NCBI GenBank assembly: GCA_021464525.1
Contig: JADRCO010000284.1
Location: 1-39,211 of the forward strand
Length of the DNA: 39,211 nt
Source: Rhizophagus sp. LPA8_4_AMF
Taxonomy: Eukaryota; Glomeromycota; Glomeromycetes; Glomerales; Glomeraceae
Reading direction: 5' to 3'
Shown here: positions 13,411 through 24,629 of the stretch, piece by piece
Position numbering within the stretch: position 1 is the stretch's first letter
How the letters are laid out: each line of letters starts with the position of its first letter
Translations under genes and position numbers: made by a program
The notes under the pieces: model-generated
What the model saw: the letters and a program-made list of their open reading frames with translations, nothing else
What the model was told of the DNA's origin: nothing
Databases searched by the model: none

Positions 13411-14334
13411 ATGGCAACCTCAAAAGTAACAACTCCCCAACCAGCCATGACGGAGATTAAACAAAGTATAGTAAAACGAGTTAGTTTAAAAGTTAGCCCA
13501 AAGCTTCCAAAGTTATCTAGATCTACATCTTCACCAACAGCTCAAGTTACAACTTCGCGTTATTCTTTAACAGCAACAAGGAGATCGTCATTATTGTCGG
13601 TTTCTGCCAACAGCATCGATAGTAATCCTTCAATACAAGGAGAAACAGTATTAACGAAAGTACAAGAAGTCAATAAAGAAAATTTTAATGAAGAAAAAAA
13701 TCAACTTGATCATTTAGTAACAATTAAAAATAATGATAATAAAAGCGACATTAAATTAACTCAATCAGAAGAGTCGACTAATCAAGAAGCTCCAGTTTTA
13801 ATGCGTAAACTTACTAAAGCGACGTCATCTTCCACCACAAAAACACAAAATACAAATGTTATCGCAGCGGTAGCAAAAACATTACCAAAAAATTTCATTC
13901 GTTCATTCCGTGACTCGCCAAAGAAAGAAAATAACCAAACTCCTATCAATACATTAATTACAACACCTTCATTATCGCCACCGGCTGTTAGTCAGATTTC
14001 ATATACATCTTCAACGATGGTTAGTGAAAGAAAGAAGAAAAATCGACGTTCAAGAAGTGGAAGTTTTTCGTCAACAGCGCAAGCTTTATCAAATATGTTA
14101 AAACGAAGATCAAGAAATCGATCTGGTTCAAATGATTCTACATTAAAAACAAATGAAGCTAATGGGGCACCTGTATTAACTTATGAAAGTTTTCCTGATC
14201 CGGATCCTGATGATTTTTTTAATGTTTATTCTTGGGATATACCGGATTCTATAGTTTCAATAGAGGATGCTGGTGGTGTACTGCAAATGATCGAGTATGA
14301 TGGAATATTTATAAATGGAATTAAAGTTCATTAA
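13411..14334 (+). CDS. Unidentified Ser/Thr-rich disordered protein, 307 aa
   Basis: A single-exon ORF with ATG at 13411 and TAA at 14334. I do not recognise the family. Residues 1-260 are rich in Ser, Thr, Asn and Lys and look intrinsically disordered, with many SP/TP and RxxS sites suggesting a phosphoprotein. A strongly basic patch at 207-238 (ERKKKNRRSRSGS and MLKRRSRNRSGS) is a plausible nuclear localisation or nucleic-acid-binding segment. It is followed by an acidic turn FPDPDPDDFF (261-270) and a short ordered C-terminus with hydrophobic and aromatic residues (271-307, including YSWDIPDSI and VLQMIEYDGIFINGIKV). There is no signal peptide or membrane segment. The contrast between a long disordered arm and a compact tail suggests a regulatory adaptor, but that is a guess. 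Confidence 0.7.
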   Translation: MATSKVTTPQPAMTEIKQSIVKRVSLKVSPKLPKLSRSTSSPTAQVTTSRYSLTATRRSSLLSVSANSIDSNPSIQGETVLTKVQEVNKENFNEEKNQLDHLVTIKNNDNKSDIKLTQSEESTNQEAPVLMRKLTKATSSSTTKTQNTNVIAAVAKTLPKNFIRSFRDSPKKENNQTPINTLITTPSLSPPAVSQISYTSSTMVSERKKKNRRSRSGSFSSTAQALSNMLKRRSRNRSGSNDSTLKTNEANGAPVLTYESFPDPDPDDFFNVYSWDIPDSIVSIEDAGGVLQMIEYDGIFINGIKVH

Positions 14335-15804
14335 TAATTTACATACATACATTCATTCATTTTATATACTGTATCTTATATATATTAGTCTCTCATTTAG
14401 AATTTCTTGTACCATATTTTATCGATGTATTAGCAAAACATATTTTCATTCAATATGTTTTCTTTTATTTTGTTTATTTTATTTTATTAATTAAACTTTT
14501 TCCGAATATAAGAGCTGATTTATTTCTTCATGAACATTATTTTGTTTTAACTCTCTCTATGTATTATATATTTTGGAGGGTTTTTTCATTAGATTTGTAT
14601 TTTATTTCTTTGGATGTAGTGAAATAAATATGTTATTCAGGAATTTACTTGAAACGTATATTCAATTTGGCTTTGATATTTATAATAAGTTCAAGCAAGA
14701 GAAGGGAGGCGTAAATGATTTTCGCCCCTTCAATACCAATTATACACATGTATTTGGAAAAGATGAGTACAACTCACCTAGATCTACTAGAGTTACGTTT
14801 GGTTTAAATAATTTATATGTAAGAAAGAAATCTTCCTAAAGGCAGGTAAGTAGTATGAGTGCTCATTGGTATTTGTAATTGCGCATCTTAGAATATATTA
14901 TTCTAACGAGTTAATGAAAAAGGAACGACCTATGCGCAAGCGCATATTTTCCAATGTTACTTGAAGAGGGAATATATATCTTTTCAGAAGAATTGTAATG
15001 AACGTGTATTCGACGTCTTGAGGTACTTGAAAGATTATCTTTTGAGGAGCAATACAGGACCATGTAATATAGCGGATAAATATTGGTTGAGCAAGAGATA
15101 CTTGATAAAATTGAGATTTGACATTTGGGACAATAAGATAATCATTGAAAAAAATTAATCATATGCGGTTTATATATAATTTAGGTGACTGTAATTAGAG
15201 TTACGTTCAATATGATGGAGTTGGTAAAGTCAATAGCAAAAAGCGAATGAAATGATAAATTTGATACTAAAAAAAACTCTAACATATTTTAACCCTTCCA
15301 TCTTTATTATCCTAAATTAATACTGTATTTGAAATAATTTATGGTTTTGAAATTATTTTTAATCTATGATTAATGATTCTTTAGTAACAGAATTAAATTT
15401 GAATAAATGTAACTGATCTGCGGTCAGATTTAAATTGACCCACTGTATTATGTACTTGGATCAATTCATATTTATAGTTCTGTACAATCGTTGCACATTG
15501 TGCTATAGTGCTATATTAGATCATCATTATTATAATGACAAAATACATTTACTAAAATAGTTTATAAATTAAGTTTTCTGTGCCACATAAACTTACTCAT
15601 CATCCATTCCTAAATATATAATAATACTTTATGAAACTTGGAATTCAAAATAAGAAATATCTTCTCCTATTTTCATAACTTTATTTATGTAAGATTATCA
15701 CTTATAATGTCACCGCTTCTTTAAAAATTAAGTATCTCAAAGATTAGTATATCAGTGAAATGACAATCAGTTCAACAAAACTAAAAATCATTTTCTTTTT
15801 ACGT
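14335..15804. other. Intergenic, possible spliced transcript inside
   Basis: Downstream of the Ser/Thr-rich gene there is no recognisable protein. The only structured item is the exon pair at 14630-15158, listed separately. The remainder (15159-15804) is A+T-rich with stops in every frame and holds the 3' flank of the SUMO-motif gene. Confidence 0.4.
14630..15158 (+). other. Possible spliced transcript or decayed gene
   Basis: Two open segments, 14630-14839 (69 codons, MLFRNLLETYIQFGF...) and about 14961-15158 (Leu/Lys/Tyr-rich, VFDVLRYLKDYLL), are separated by a segment with textbook splice sites: donor CAG|GTAAGT at 14845/14846 and acceptor TTTTCAG at 14987, a 142-bp intron. The coding frames do not join: the first segment ends in TAA 6 bases before the donor. 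Either this is a non-coding or decayed transcript, or the true frame uses other exons. I cannot assign a function. Confidence 0.25.
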
Positions 15805-16834
15805 TCAAACAATATCATCAGTTTCGACTTTGATCATCTTCGTCCCCAATTTCTTTTTGTGATCACATTCACGAAAATCTTCCTTATTTTTTACTTTATG
15901 TTCTTTTATATCCTTTTTGTTATCAACATTTAATTTTTCTATATAAAAATATTCATAAATCTTCTTTATTTCCAGATCTTTGGTCATCTCTTCAGAAGAA
16001 TCATAATCAACATTGTCATGTTTATGTTTTTCCATCACTGTTTTAAATCTATATTTCAAATCTTCTATCATTATTACCAATTCCCGTTCTTCTACCCAAC
16101 GCTTCTTAGAATTACAACATGACTTAAAATGTATGATTTTCTTTTTGATTATAGAAGAATTAAAACTTTTTTTACAATTTGGGCATGATTTTGCATATAA
16201 GAATATGCTTGAATTCTCTGAAATTATATTGTTTTTTATTTTCTTCTGCTTGTTTTTTTCTCTTTTGATTTCTTTTAATTCAAAATCTTCTGGATTTTCG
16301 GAATCTTCAGATTCTTGTTTGATCTCCAGTCCCGCATTTTCAATTTTATTTGAAGGGACAAATGTATCTATGGGCTTTGCGTCATCTAATGAAGCACAAT
16401 TCTGAGAATCTTCGTTAACCGGCTCATGTTTAATATCTGGTTCTGGTAATGCTGCGTCATCTGAAGATGTATAATTTTGAAAATCTTCAACTGGTTCTTG
16501 TTTAATCTCCAGTTCTGATAATGCCTCATTTATAATTTCATTTGAAGATACAAATGTATCTATAGGCATTGCGTCATCTGAATATGTAAAATTCTGAAGA
16601 TCTTTTTCAACCGGCTCTCGTTTAATCTCCAGTTCTGATAATACCACATCTTCAATTTTATTTGAAGAAACAAATGGTTCTATAGGTTTTGTGACATCCA
16701 ACTTCTCTTCGAACGGTTCTTGCTTGACAATAATGTCGACGTCCTTTAAATTAGAAATCGTATTTATTATGTATTTTATGAATAATGTTAAGTTCAAATT
16801 AAATAACAATAATAAAGAAAAATATTCTTACCAT
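15805..16834 (-). CDS. Protein with repeated SUMO-acceptor motifs and C2HC knuckle
   Basis: The best model has exon 1 = ATG only (16834-16832), an 88-bp intron with GTAAGA...AAAG, then exon 2 (16743-15805), giving 313 aa starting MDVDIIVKQEPFEEK. Without splicing the frame begins at 16809 with an unlikely hydrophobic leader. Residues 1-165 are acidic and repetitive: hydrophobic-Lys-x-Glu motifs occur at K8 (VKQE), K42 (IKRE), K82 (IKQE), K106 (IKHE), K143 (IKQE) and K161 (IKRE), most followed by Pro-Val-Glu or acids, plus K306 (IKVETDD) near the end. The K42 and K82 units are 40 residues apart and repeat SSDDA-x-PIDTFV-x-SN. A knuckle C188-x2-C191-x14-H206-x3-C210 follows, then a charged helical region. 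The motifs match the sumoylation consensus; the spacing resembles but does not equal UBZ4-type fingers. I cannot name the protein. Nuclear SUMO-dependent function is inference. Confidence 0.75.
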
Positions 16835-16966
16835 TTTCTAAATTGAAATAAAAAGAATTGTACCCGACTTGTATGATCGGTTGCCTTTAAATTAGTATGA
16901 TTTACATATGACGTGACGCAATATTTGGTGATCATTCACGTTTGTTTACCAATTACGATTTTTATC

Positions 16967-17000
16967 GTAAATTCGGAAGTCACGGGACTTCCGATTTTAC
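16967..17000. repeat. 14-bp stem hairpin
   Basis: GTAAATTCGGAAGT and ACTTCCGATTTTAC pair over 13 of 14 positions around a 6-base CACGGG loop. It lies upstream of the SUMO-motif gene (133 bp from its ATG) and could be a palindromic regulatory site or a small repeat relic. Confidence 0.55.
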
Positions 17001-17159
17001 AAGATTAATTTGTGCTATGAGAAACATAAATAATAATTTAAATTTCTTTTGTACTCCTCCTCCTTTTACATAAAATAAATAAATAAATAATAATTTAAAT
17101 TTAAAATTGCACAAAAGAGACATTTATTTACACAAATATCACAATATTTGTGCCATAAT

Positions 17160-17489
17160 AACAATCTAGCAATAAAGTTTTGCCAAGGACTTAGACCAAG
17201 GTTTAACATTAACGTGCCTCACATTATACATGGGTACCTAAACCTCTAAAGCTATTTCCTAAACTTTCGGATTTTAATAAAGTTTCGGTTTAGGTATATT
17301 TCGGTATGTATAATTTCGGATCAGATTTCGGTTTTTATAGTTTCGGTATAAACTATCCCTAAATGATTTCGGGTAGTTTCGGTTTCGATACCCATGTTTA
17401 CCTCACATTTAATTAAAAGATGCTTAGATGCAAATTCATTAAATCGGCCTGCAGTAATGGAAATTAAGGATAGATTGTGGGAATTTCAA
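17160..17489 (+). pseudogene. Protein kinase C-terminal fragment, split by a MITE
   Basis: Two short segments match the end of a TKL/tyrosine-kinase-like catalytic domain as found in large fungal expansions: 17160-17225 reads NLAIKFCQGLRPRF (the GLRP motif of subdomain X), and 17406-17489 reads LIKRCLDANSLNRPAVMEIK, with the conserved C-x-D/L-x-x-x-x-x-RP core of subdomain XI. The 175-bp MITE at 17226-17400 sits between them. Even with the MITE and one target copy removed, the two halves are one base out of frame and meet a TAA, so the kinase was already broken or broke later. Nothing of the N-lobe, the HRD or the DFG motif is present upstream, so this is a truncated relic. Confidence 0.72.
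17226..17400. mobile_element. 175-bp MITE with 9-bp target duplication
   Basis: The ends are imperfect inverted repeats: left ATACATGGGTACCTAAACC, right (reverse complement) TAAACATGGGTATCGAAACC. Exact direct repeats CCTCACATT flank the element (17217-17225 and 17401-17409). A 9-bp duplication is characteristic of Mutator-like (MULE) elements, so I classify it as a MULE-derived MITE. The interior repeats the TTTCGG motif many times and has no ORF. It interrupts the kinase fragment. Confidence 0.8.
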
Positions 17490-20400
17490 ACATTTTGGGA
17501 TACTTCGTTCTTTAGGTTATTTTGTATCACGTCAACTTGGCCGGTAAAGCTGCTTGTTTCGCTCATTTTTGTTTTTGTAAAAATCTGGTTAAATAAAACT
17601 GGTAACCTTATCTTTGAGAGCGCGATACAATGACTTTTTTCTGTGGGCATTTCTTCGAGCGGGAGGAGGAGTTTACCCATCAACTGTCCATTAAAACTTC
17701 CCAAGAATTGTCTGCGGATCAACCTATTTATTTCAATAGTAAACATTGGATTATATATATATTATATTATATACAGAACAAGATACTAGTTTGAAGGAAA
17801 GCAAAAAATTGGAGGATGTAAATATAGAACGCTGCTCGGATAATGGATGAATCTCTAGTTTATTTGAAATAGTGTATTCTGTTACATTAGCATAATAATT
17901 TTTTTTTTTTTTTTTTTTTTAGAAACACTTTGTTATATTTTATAAAAGTTCATCTCAATTCTTAGGTCTGACTATTAGGTAAATCTTAATGAAAAACATA
18001 TATAAACTTGGAGCAATCAAGAAAGGCATACTGGAAAAACGATTTATATTTTCTCATATTATTTTGGTCAATTCCATAATTCATTATTTGTTGCGAATAC
18101 AGCTCCAGTTTCTCCTACTATTTGTCGATTTTGTTGATTATCTATTTGATAAATGTTCATTACTTTGCATTATTATCGTTTTTATTATTTTATTATATTT
18201 TACTTTTATAATATTGATGAATCCCAGTACGTAATGCTAAACTATTCGCTAAAGTAAATCGTACGTCTTAAAATACTATCGTTTCACCAATCTTTTGATC
18301 CTGCTACTAATATCTAACGACAATTGCGATAAGACTAGACCTGCCCATCTATGAAAGAAAAAAACAAAAGAAACAAAAAAATAAGAAATATAAAAAATAA
18401 CTAGATGTTTATCTGATTTAGGATGAGTTTGGAATGTTTGATGTTTGGTATAAATAGTGTGATTTATTCTTCTATGTGTGCTATGAACATAAACGTGTTA
18501 TTTCTATTGTGTTTATGTTTGTTTAGATAAAGTTTGAAGAATTTCTGTTTCAGCATTTGGTAAAAGTTCTCATTGTTTGATCTTGCTATTACGTGATCAC
18601 GTATTAGATTATGGAAAAGAGTTTGCGCGAAATTTATGTTGTCTTATGTAAGTTTGAATATTTTACTTAATTCTGAAGCAATAAAGTGATGTAAAATTAA
18701 ATATGTTTGGTCTGCTATGAATCCTATGAGTGTGTTGGGTGTGAAGCGTAAGGACGAGAGAAATCTGTTGATGGCATCAGTAGATCAAAAACTTTGCGTT
18801 TTCTGAAGAATTTGTGTAATATCAGTTGTGTTGCAGGAGGATTTTTGCGTATCCTGTTAAATAAATGGGACATAAACATGTCCTATAATTTCTTATATAA
18901 AGGAGTTGGTATGATGTCCATTTTGTTACGTTTGAGTATTTTTCTCGTAGGAGAAGTTTTATTATAGATTTTACTGTGATTGCTGGTAATGTAGTCGTGC
19001 ATGAAAGACATTTTTTGGGCAGCCAAATCAGTTAACTGATTTGTTTACCGTAAATGACCAAATGATGTTAATGATTTATTATTATTTCATATAGAATTGA
19101 AAGTGAAGCTTTGGATGGGTATTAACATTTTTAATTATTTTCCTAAAGCGTAGGTCAGTGAAGTTGGGAGGAAGTTCTGACGGAATATTGGAGCTATATT
19201 TTTAAGATCATTGGTATAGCCTTAAGTTTTCTAGCGTTCCAAATTGGTTATTATCTTTGATATTTGCTAATGAGTTTAATACCGGTATGAAAATGAATTT
19301 GAGAGATTGTTGAAATCTGTATTATGCTATTGAGAGGACATGTGAATAATGTCACAGCAATTGTCATCTTTTCAACTTTTGTTGAAAAAGATTTGGATCC
19401 AATTCAGGATTGTGAGGTCTTGGACAGGTCTATTTGTATAGAAATGAAATTGTAACAAGCTGAAGAGTTGGCTAGTTAATAGTTATATAACAAAGGTAAT
19501 TGTACATGTCTAAAGAACATAAAAGGGTATTTTGTGTACTAATTTAATTTTATCTAGTGGTTGACTTGAGAGTAAAAGGTGTGTATTATGTATGTAAAGT
19601 TTGACGAACGGGATAAATTTGATTGTGGGTAGTTGTAGCAACTACAAAGCCTGCAATGTTAAGTTAGTTGAGTAAACCGCTTTTTGTGGTTTGGAGAATG
19701 ATCTTATTTAGTTTAGTATAAAGATATATAAAGTAATAAGCGATGATGTTTGGCTCATGAGAACGCATTTTGGGCGTAGACCATAGTCTCCTTCTTTGAG
19801 GAAATGAAGAATAAGAGGGTGTGAAAAAACTCTCAAGGCAAAAAGTCTTGCAAAAATCTTGTATAATACTGTTTTGCAAGACTCGTATATATTTATATTA
19901 AGAAAGACATACTATAATGTTTATAATAGGCATATGTTACATAACTACTTAAGTGTGAATGCGTATAAAATGTTACTAAATATTGATAATTAAACTATTC
20001 TATAATCTCAACTCTTCATCGGGACTGCTTTCTAGTATGTACAGGCACTATGGGTAAGTAACAAATAATCACGACATTTCGGATTACAACCAGATTGCAA
20101 CCCCAATTTCAAATATAGCGAAACCGTAAATCAAGTGGCTGTAATATTATATACATAAGCCCTACAAAAAAAAGATGTCCGGAATTTGTAGCAAGAATAT
20201 CCGGGTGGTCTAGAAACGCCCCGGAAACTATACCGAAATATGAATGTACAATGAGGAATTCCTTTTTTGTAAAGGAGTTGTAAATGGATGTAAACATTAC
20301 GGTAGACCATATTATATAATTAAATGATTGTGAGTCAAAGGTTGCCTATTACGGCAGGCAACACTAAAGCACACAATGAGCACTTTCTAAATGCTACCGT

Positions 20401-22306
20401 ACAAATGTATAATATGCTAATAAAACATTCACGTGACGATGTGATGTGCAATTTTTGGTTTTTTACCACAATAATGAAAACAAATTATGGGCTTGATGCG
20501 GTAAGAATTTATTACCATCCCTAGAGGAGAGAATTTATGAAAGATTACCGGAAAGTGTAGCTTTATTGTTTTATCTAAAGATAAATAAATAATAGACATT
20601 CCGAAAATACATAATAGCCATGAATATCATAGCAGTAAATAAAATATAATTGAATTTATTTGAATCATTCATTTCCATATAGTAATTGGTTATGTAACTT
20701 TCAGGTGGATTTGATTTTGGTGAGTAAACAAAGGGAACATCACACCTCTAAATTAATATTATGAATTTTAATTTGTATTGGATTCTATTTTTATTCTGCT
20801 TCTGTTTTTGGAATGTGAGACTTACGATAAGTTACACATAAATATATTGTTTTTATACTCCGTATTTTCATCGTTTCGTTTTGCGTTGCACGGCAGCATA
20901 TGTGTGGTCTGTAAGACGAAACTTCAGAATTACATGGAATTACTTGGATCAATCGACACATACAGAATTTGATTACATATGAAAAGAATCAAAAGAATTT
21001 AATTACTGTAATAATTGATGATTGAAACTTGAAACTTAAATTTTATTCATTGTTTTTATAACCTAATTACATAATTTATTAGTCAGTGTTTTAATATCCG
21101 AGGCTCTTAGAATAGAATATAAAATTTATAGCTTAAATATAAATATCTGTATATGCCACTATATATTAGATTATACCACACTTTCAATTATTAAGAATAT
21201 TATTATAATCTGAGATCATGAAACAACTCTCTATATTTAAAGTATTGACAAATAGTTGTTAATAATCATGTGATATTGTGATATGTACAAAAAAAAAAAT
21301 AAATAAATAAATAAAATGTTGACGTACAAATCTTTTACAAGTAAGAGAACTACTTACTGATATGATATAAAAAATTTTTTCCATAGATTAAATACTATTG
21401 TTATTATTCTATTATTCCTTAATCGAAATTTTATTTAAAGACGGAGTAACTGGGACGAATGATCGACAAAGTCTTAAATTATATATATATTGTAAATAGA
21501 TAGTTGTACTGCTGCTATTTTTGATTTCGTCATAAATAAACATAGGAATTGGATACAAAGCGTGATTTATGACAATCTTTTTTAAGGATGAAACGAAATA
21601 AGTCATGCATCTGATTTGAAACAAATATACATGGGAGTAGAACCCCTTTTTTAATTTCACTAATCATTGTATCTTTATGGGCACAATATGTTATCTTTTT
21701 ATCCTATTATTTTAGCATTTGTCACCAGTAAAACGATGTCACGACAGTAGGATTTTATGTCGTACGTAATATGCATTTTTGAATCTTTCTATTACTATTA
21801 TTAATATTATCTTTAATATTATCTATAAATGAAATGCTATGCTATTAAATAGATCTAATATTCTTTATAGAAACGAATGAATTTGGTATTTTCGTTTCGT
21901 GTTGTGCTACTGTACACCATTTTAATTTCCATTTTTTTTTTTATCTTCATTTAAGGTTAAGTAACTTTTGATTGATTACAAAAATATAAAATATATATAG
22001 TATTTATAGTTAAAAAAGTACGCACGTCTTTCCAATTTTTTTTTTTTCTGTCAGAATCTTTTGTTTGGAAAACATATATATATATATATATATATTTTAA
22101 TCTCCCGAATTGATACTGATCGTAAATTCTACATAAACCAAGTATAACAAACAACGTAAAATATAACAACTCGTATTTTAATTTCTGATACACAATAGAA
22201 TCTATTTTTTGATATTGCTTTCGATTTTTGTTTCGAATTTTATTTTATACCTAAAAAAATAATCTATAGACACATCCGTACCTATCAAAATCTCAATCAT
22301 CACAAG
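17490..22306. other. Gene-poor region with degenerate coding-like stretch
   Basis: Nearly 5 kb without a supported gene. On the minus strand from about 19880 to 18480 several long, frame-shifting open segments occur (for example SFFTPSYSSFPQRRRLW near 19830 and DAINRFLSSLRFTPNTLIGF near 18770), G-rich on the plus strand and less A+T-biased than the flanks. They look like a dead protein-coding unit, perhaps a transposable-element ORF, but I could not identify a reverse transcriptase or transposase motif. Simple repeats include a 22-base T run at 17899-17920, an AAAT run at about 21290-21316 and a TA run at about 22073-22095. Short ORFs at 20324-20524 and 20778-20972 have no supporting evidence. 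Confidence 0.45.
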
Positions 22307-23191
22307 ATGGATGAATGTAAATTTTTTCATACGCCGGGTGACGGTAATTTTTATCTTGTAAATTGTAAAAAGATTTTACATGATTCTGATGATAATGATG
22401 ATGATAATGGAATTTATGATCATGGTTTCTTTTACAAGAATCTTACAGCAAAATATCATATTACTTGTAAATTATATTCTCATTCTTTGATTGAAAATAT
22501 ATTGAATAAAGAAGTATTTGGAATGGATATTAACATAAATTATGTACAACAAAGAGAATCGTTATCTTTAAATCAGAAATTTTGTCTTCAGGAAGGCTTG
22601 GAAAGAATTCTTCCTTCTCACTTTTTGCAATATCATACGTCGGAATCTATAACAGCACAAGAAACCGATTATCAAAACAGTTTAAACAATGGATTATCCC
22701 TACAAGATATAAATGGAGCTGGAGGTCATCAACAACAAGTTCTTCAACAACACAGGGAAACGAGTCCATGCTATAATGCAAATACAAATTCATTCCACGA
22801 AAATGATATGAATAATGTGGTAACAAGACAAGTCATTTCAACGATGGATACTAACCAAGATTATATTAACGTCGATGATTTGTCATGTAATAATCATATT
22901 AATATTATTCACCAAGGTGTAAATTATAATCATATTATTAATCCATCGCAGCAGGTTGACTTAACTGATTTTTCACACCACAACATTTCTGAGAAAGAAA
23001 TGAGACATCCGCTTCATGGAAATGGGGACAATATAACTCATGCTTTTTCAACAATGGATATTAATCAAGATTATAATGACGGTGCCTTACCAAACGATAA
23101 TTATATTTCTCATCAAGGCGTAATTAGGATTGAAAGTTATCATAGTTTCACTCCTCGAGTTAATAGCCAAGATTTTTTCGATAATAATTAA
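22307..23191 (+). CDS. Family member 1: CKFFH-module protein with Asn/His-rich tail
   Basis: A single-exon ORF of 294 aa starting MDECKFFHTPGDGNFY. Residues 1-110 form the module shared with the genes at 31257 and 36631 and the pseudogene at 33781: CKFFH, FY-x-x-x-C, YDHGFFY (37-43), Y-x-I-TCK (50-55), HSLI-x-x-ILNK (59-68), a G-x-DI segment (72-75), SLNQK and a Leu-rich helix ending ILPSHFLQ. Residues 115-294 are Asn/Gln/His/Asp-rich and probably disordered, with two copies of STMD-x-NQDY (about 178-187 and 243-252), a motif also present in the tail of the 36631 gene. No signal peptide, membrane segment or known domain is visible. I do not know the function. The two Cys-containing strand-like segments suggest a small beta fold. 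Confidence 0.78.
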   Translation: MDECKFFHTPGDGNFYLVNCKKILHDSDDNDDDNGIYDHGFFYKNLTAKYHITCKLYSHSLIENILNKEVFGMDININYVQQRESLSLNQKFCLQEGLERILPSHFLQYHTSESITAQETDYQNSLNNGLSLQDINGAGGHQQQVLQQHRETSPCYNANTNSFHENDMNNVVTRQVISTMDTNQDYINVDDLSCNNHINIIHQGVNYNHIINPSQQVDLTDFSHHNISEKEMRHPLHGNGDNITHAFSTMDINQDYNDGALPNDNYISHQGVIRIESYHSFTPRVNSQDFFDNN

Positions 23192-24629
23192 AAGTAAACC
23201 TTTTTTTTTTACTTCATTTACATAGAATAAATGTTAAAAATTTATAGATATTAATAATTAAGATAATTATGTTAATATTATTAAATAAGAGATTTTGAAA
23301 TAAGATTATTATGACTAATAATAGTAAGTTGATTGGATTAAGCTTAGATTAATTATGTAAGATTAGGATTTTTTGTAATTATGTGATTATATTAAAAATT
23401 AAATTTAAGATTATGTGAGCGCATAAAAAAATAGCTTGAATATATTTTTCATGCAAAACTTTCTAATTTATCCGACTTTAAAAAGACTTTGTGATTGAAT
23501 AATCTGCAATATTCAAAATTAACTTTATTTGTTTATATCTTGTTTCTATTGTTTCCCCGATTGGGACTCCGCAGTATTTTTTATGGCGCAGATATTCATT
23601 TAAAAATATGTTTTTATTATTACAAGTGATCAGAAAAAGTTTATATAAAAAAAACATTTGGAAATTTACGGAGCATCATTACAATTTACTTCAAAGAAAA
23701 CTTAAAAACTTTTCTCATTTCTTTAGAATTTAATCATTTAATTGATCGAAGGATTTGGACAAATTATAGACACAGATTAGTTCCTTATCTCCTTATTTTT
23801 TTAAGTCATGTAACTAAACTTTATTTAAAGCTTCTCTGAATTATAAAGAGAGAGAAAATTCTGAATTCTACGGTTGAACATACGTCACGTAAAAGAGAAA
23901 AAAAGACGCCCGGAAAGAAACCATTTGTCCATTTTCTTCACATTCTGACATATTTCGGGACATTCTGGCTTTGTCTATATTTGCAAAAAACTACTTCTCG
24001 ATTTCTTGGCGTAGAAGAACAAAGTAGGATTTAGATCAAAACCTATTTTTACTTTAGATATTTGTTTATTATTGGTCTTGTAAAAGTATTATTATAGAAA
24101 CTCAAATATTGCCACTTTATCACTTTATCACGACACAATCATTGTTACTCTTTCAAAGACTGGCCAGAATCGAAAGACCGATAACCGGAATTTTTGGTGA
24201 CATTTTTTTTAAATATTATTATAATAGTTACAGTGTATTACCACTATACTCAAGTAACTCAACTAATAGCTTATAGTAACAATTAATCAGTTTCAACACT
24301 CTTTTTCCGCACTCTTTTCCTAAACTCTCTTTTCCTTATTATTTCCTTTACTTTTACTGCCTATTCTTTTCTATTTTTTATTAATAATCTTTCTTTTCAT
24401 TTCATCCTTTCCTATCTTTCATTACACTACATTTCAAAACAATTTTTCGTGAAAATTAGGTAAGCTTAGGGTTAGGTATAAGGCTATAGAATTTTTAGAA
24501 TTAATGTAGGGTTAGGGATAGGATAATGAAAGTGGGCTAGATAAATATTAAACTTATTTATGTATTTCTTTCTTTTTTTTTAGAAGTTTAGAAATGAACA
24601 ATCATATACCGCTCATATAACACAAAAAT
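23192..24629. other. Intergenic region
   Basis: No supported gene. It includes two short telomere-like strings (TTAGGGTTAGG at 24466 and TAGGGTTAGGG at 24507), too short to be an interstitial telomere block, and a pyrimidine-rich stretch near 24300-24420. Confidence 0.45.

Noticed and set aside
20324-20972. Two short plus-strand ORFs (66 and 64 codons)
   Set aside because: No family resemblance, no consistent splice links, lengths not unusual over several kb.
22073-22095. TA-dinucleotide run (similar runs near 5460, 8310 and 34182)
   Set aside because: Ordinary microsatellites in an A+T-rich genome.
24466-24517. TTAGGG-type telomere-like strings
   Set aside because: Only about two units at each of two places; not enough for an interstitial telomere or a chromosome end.
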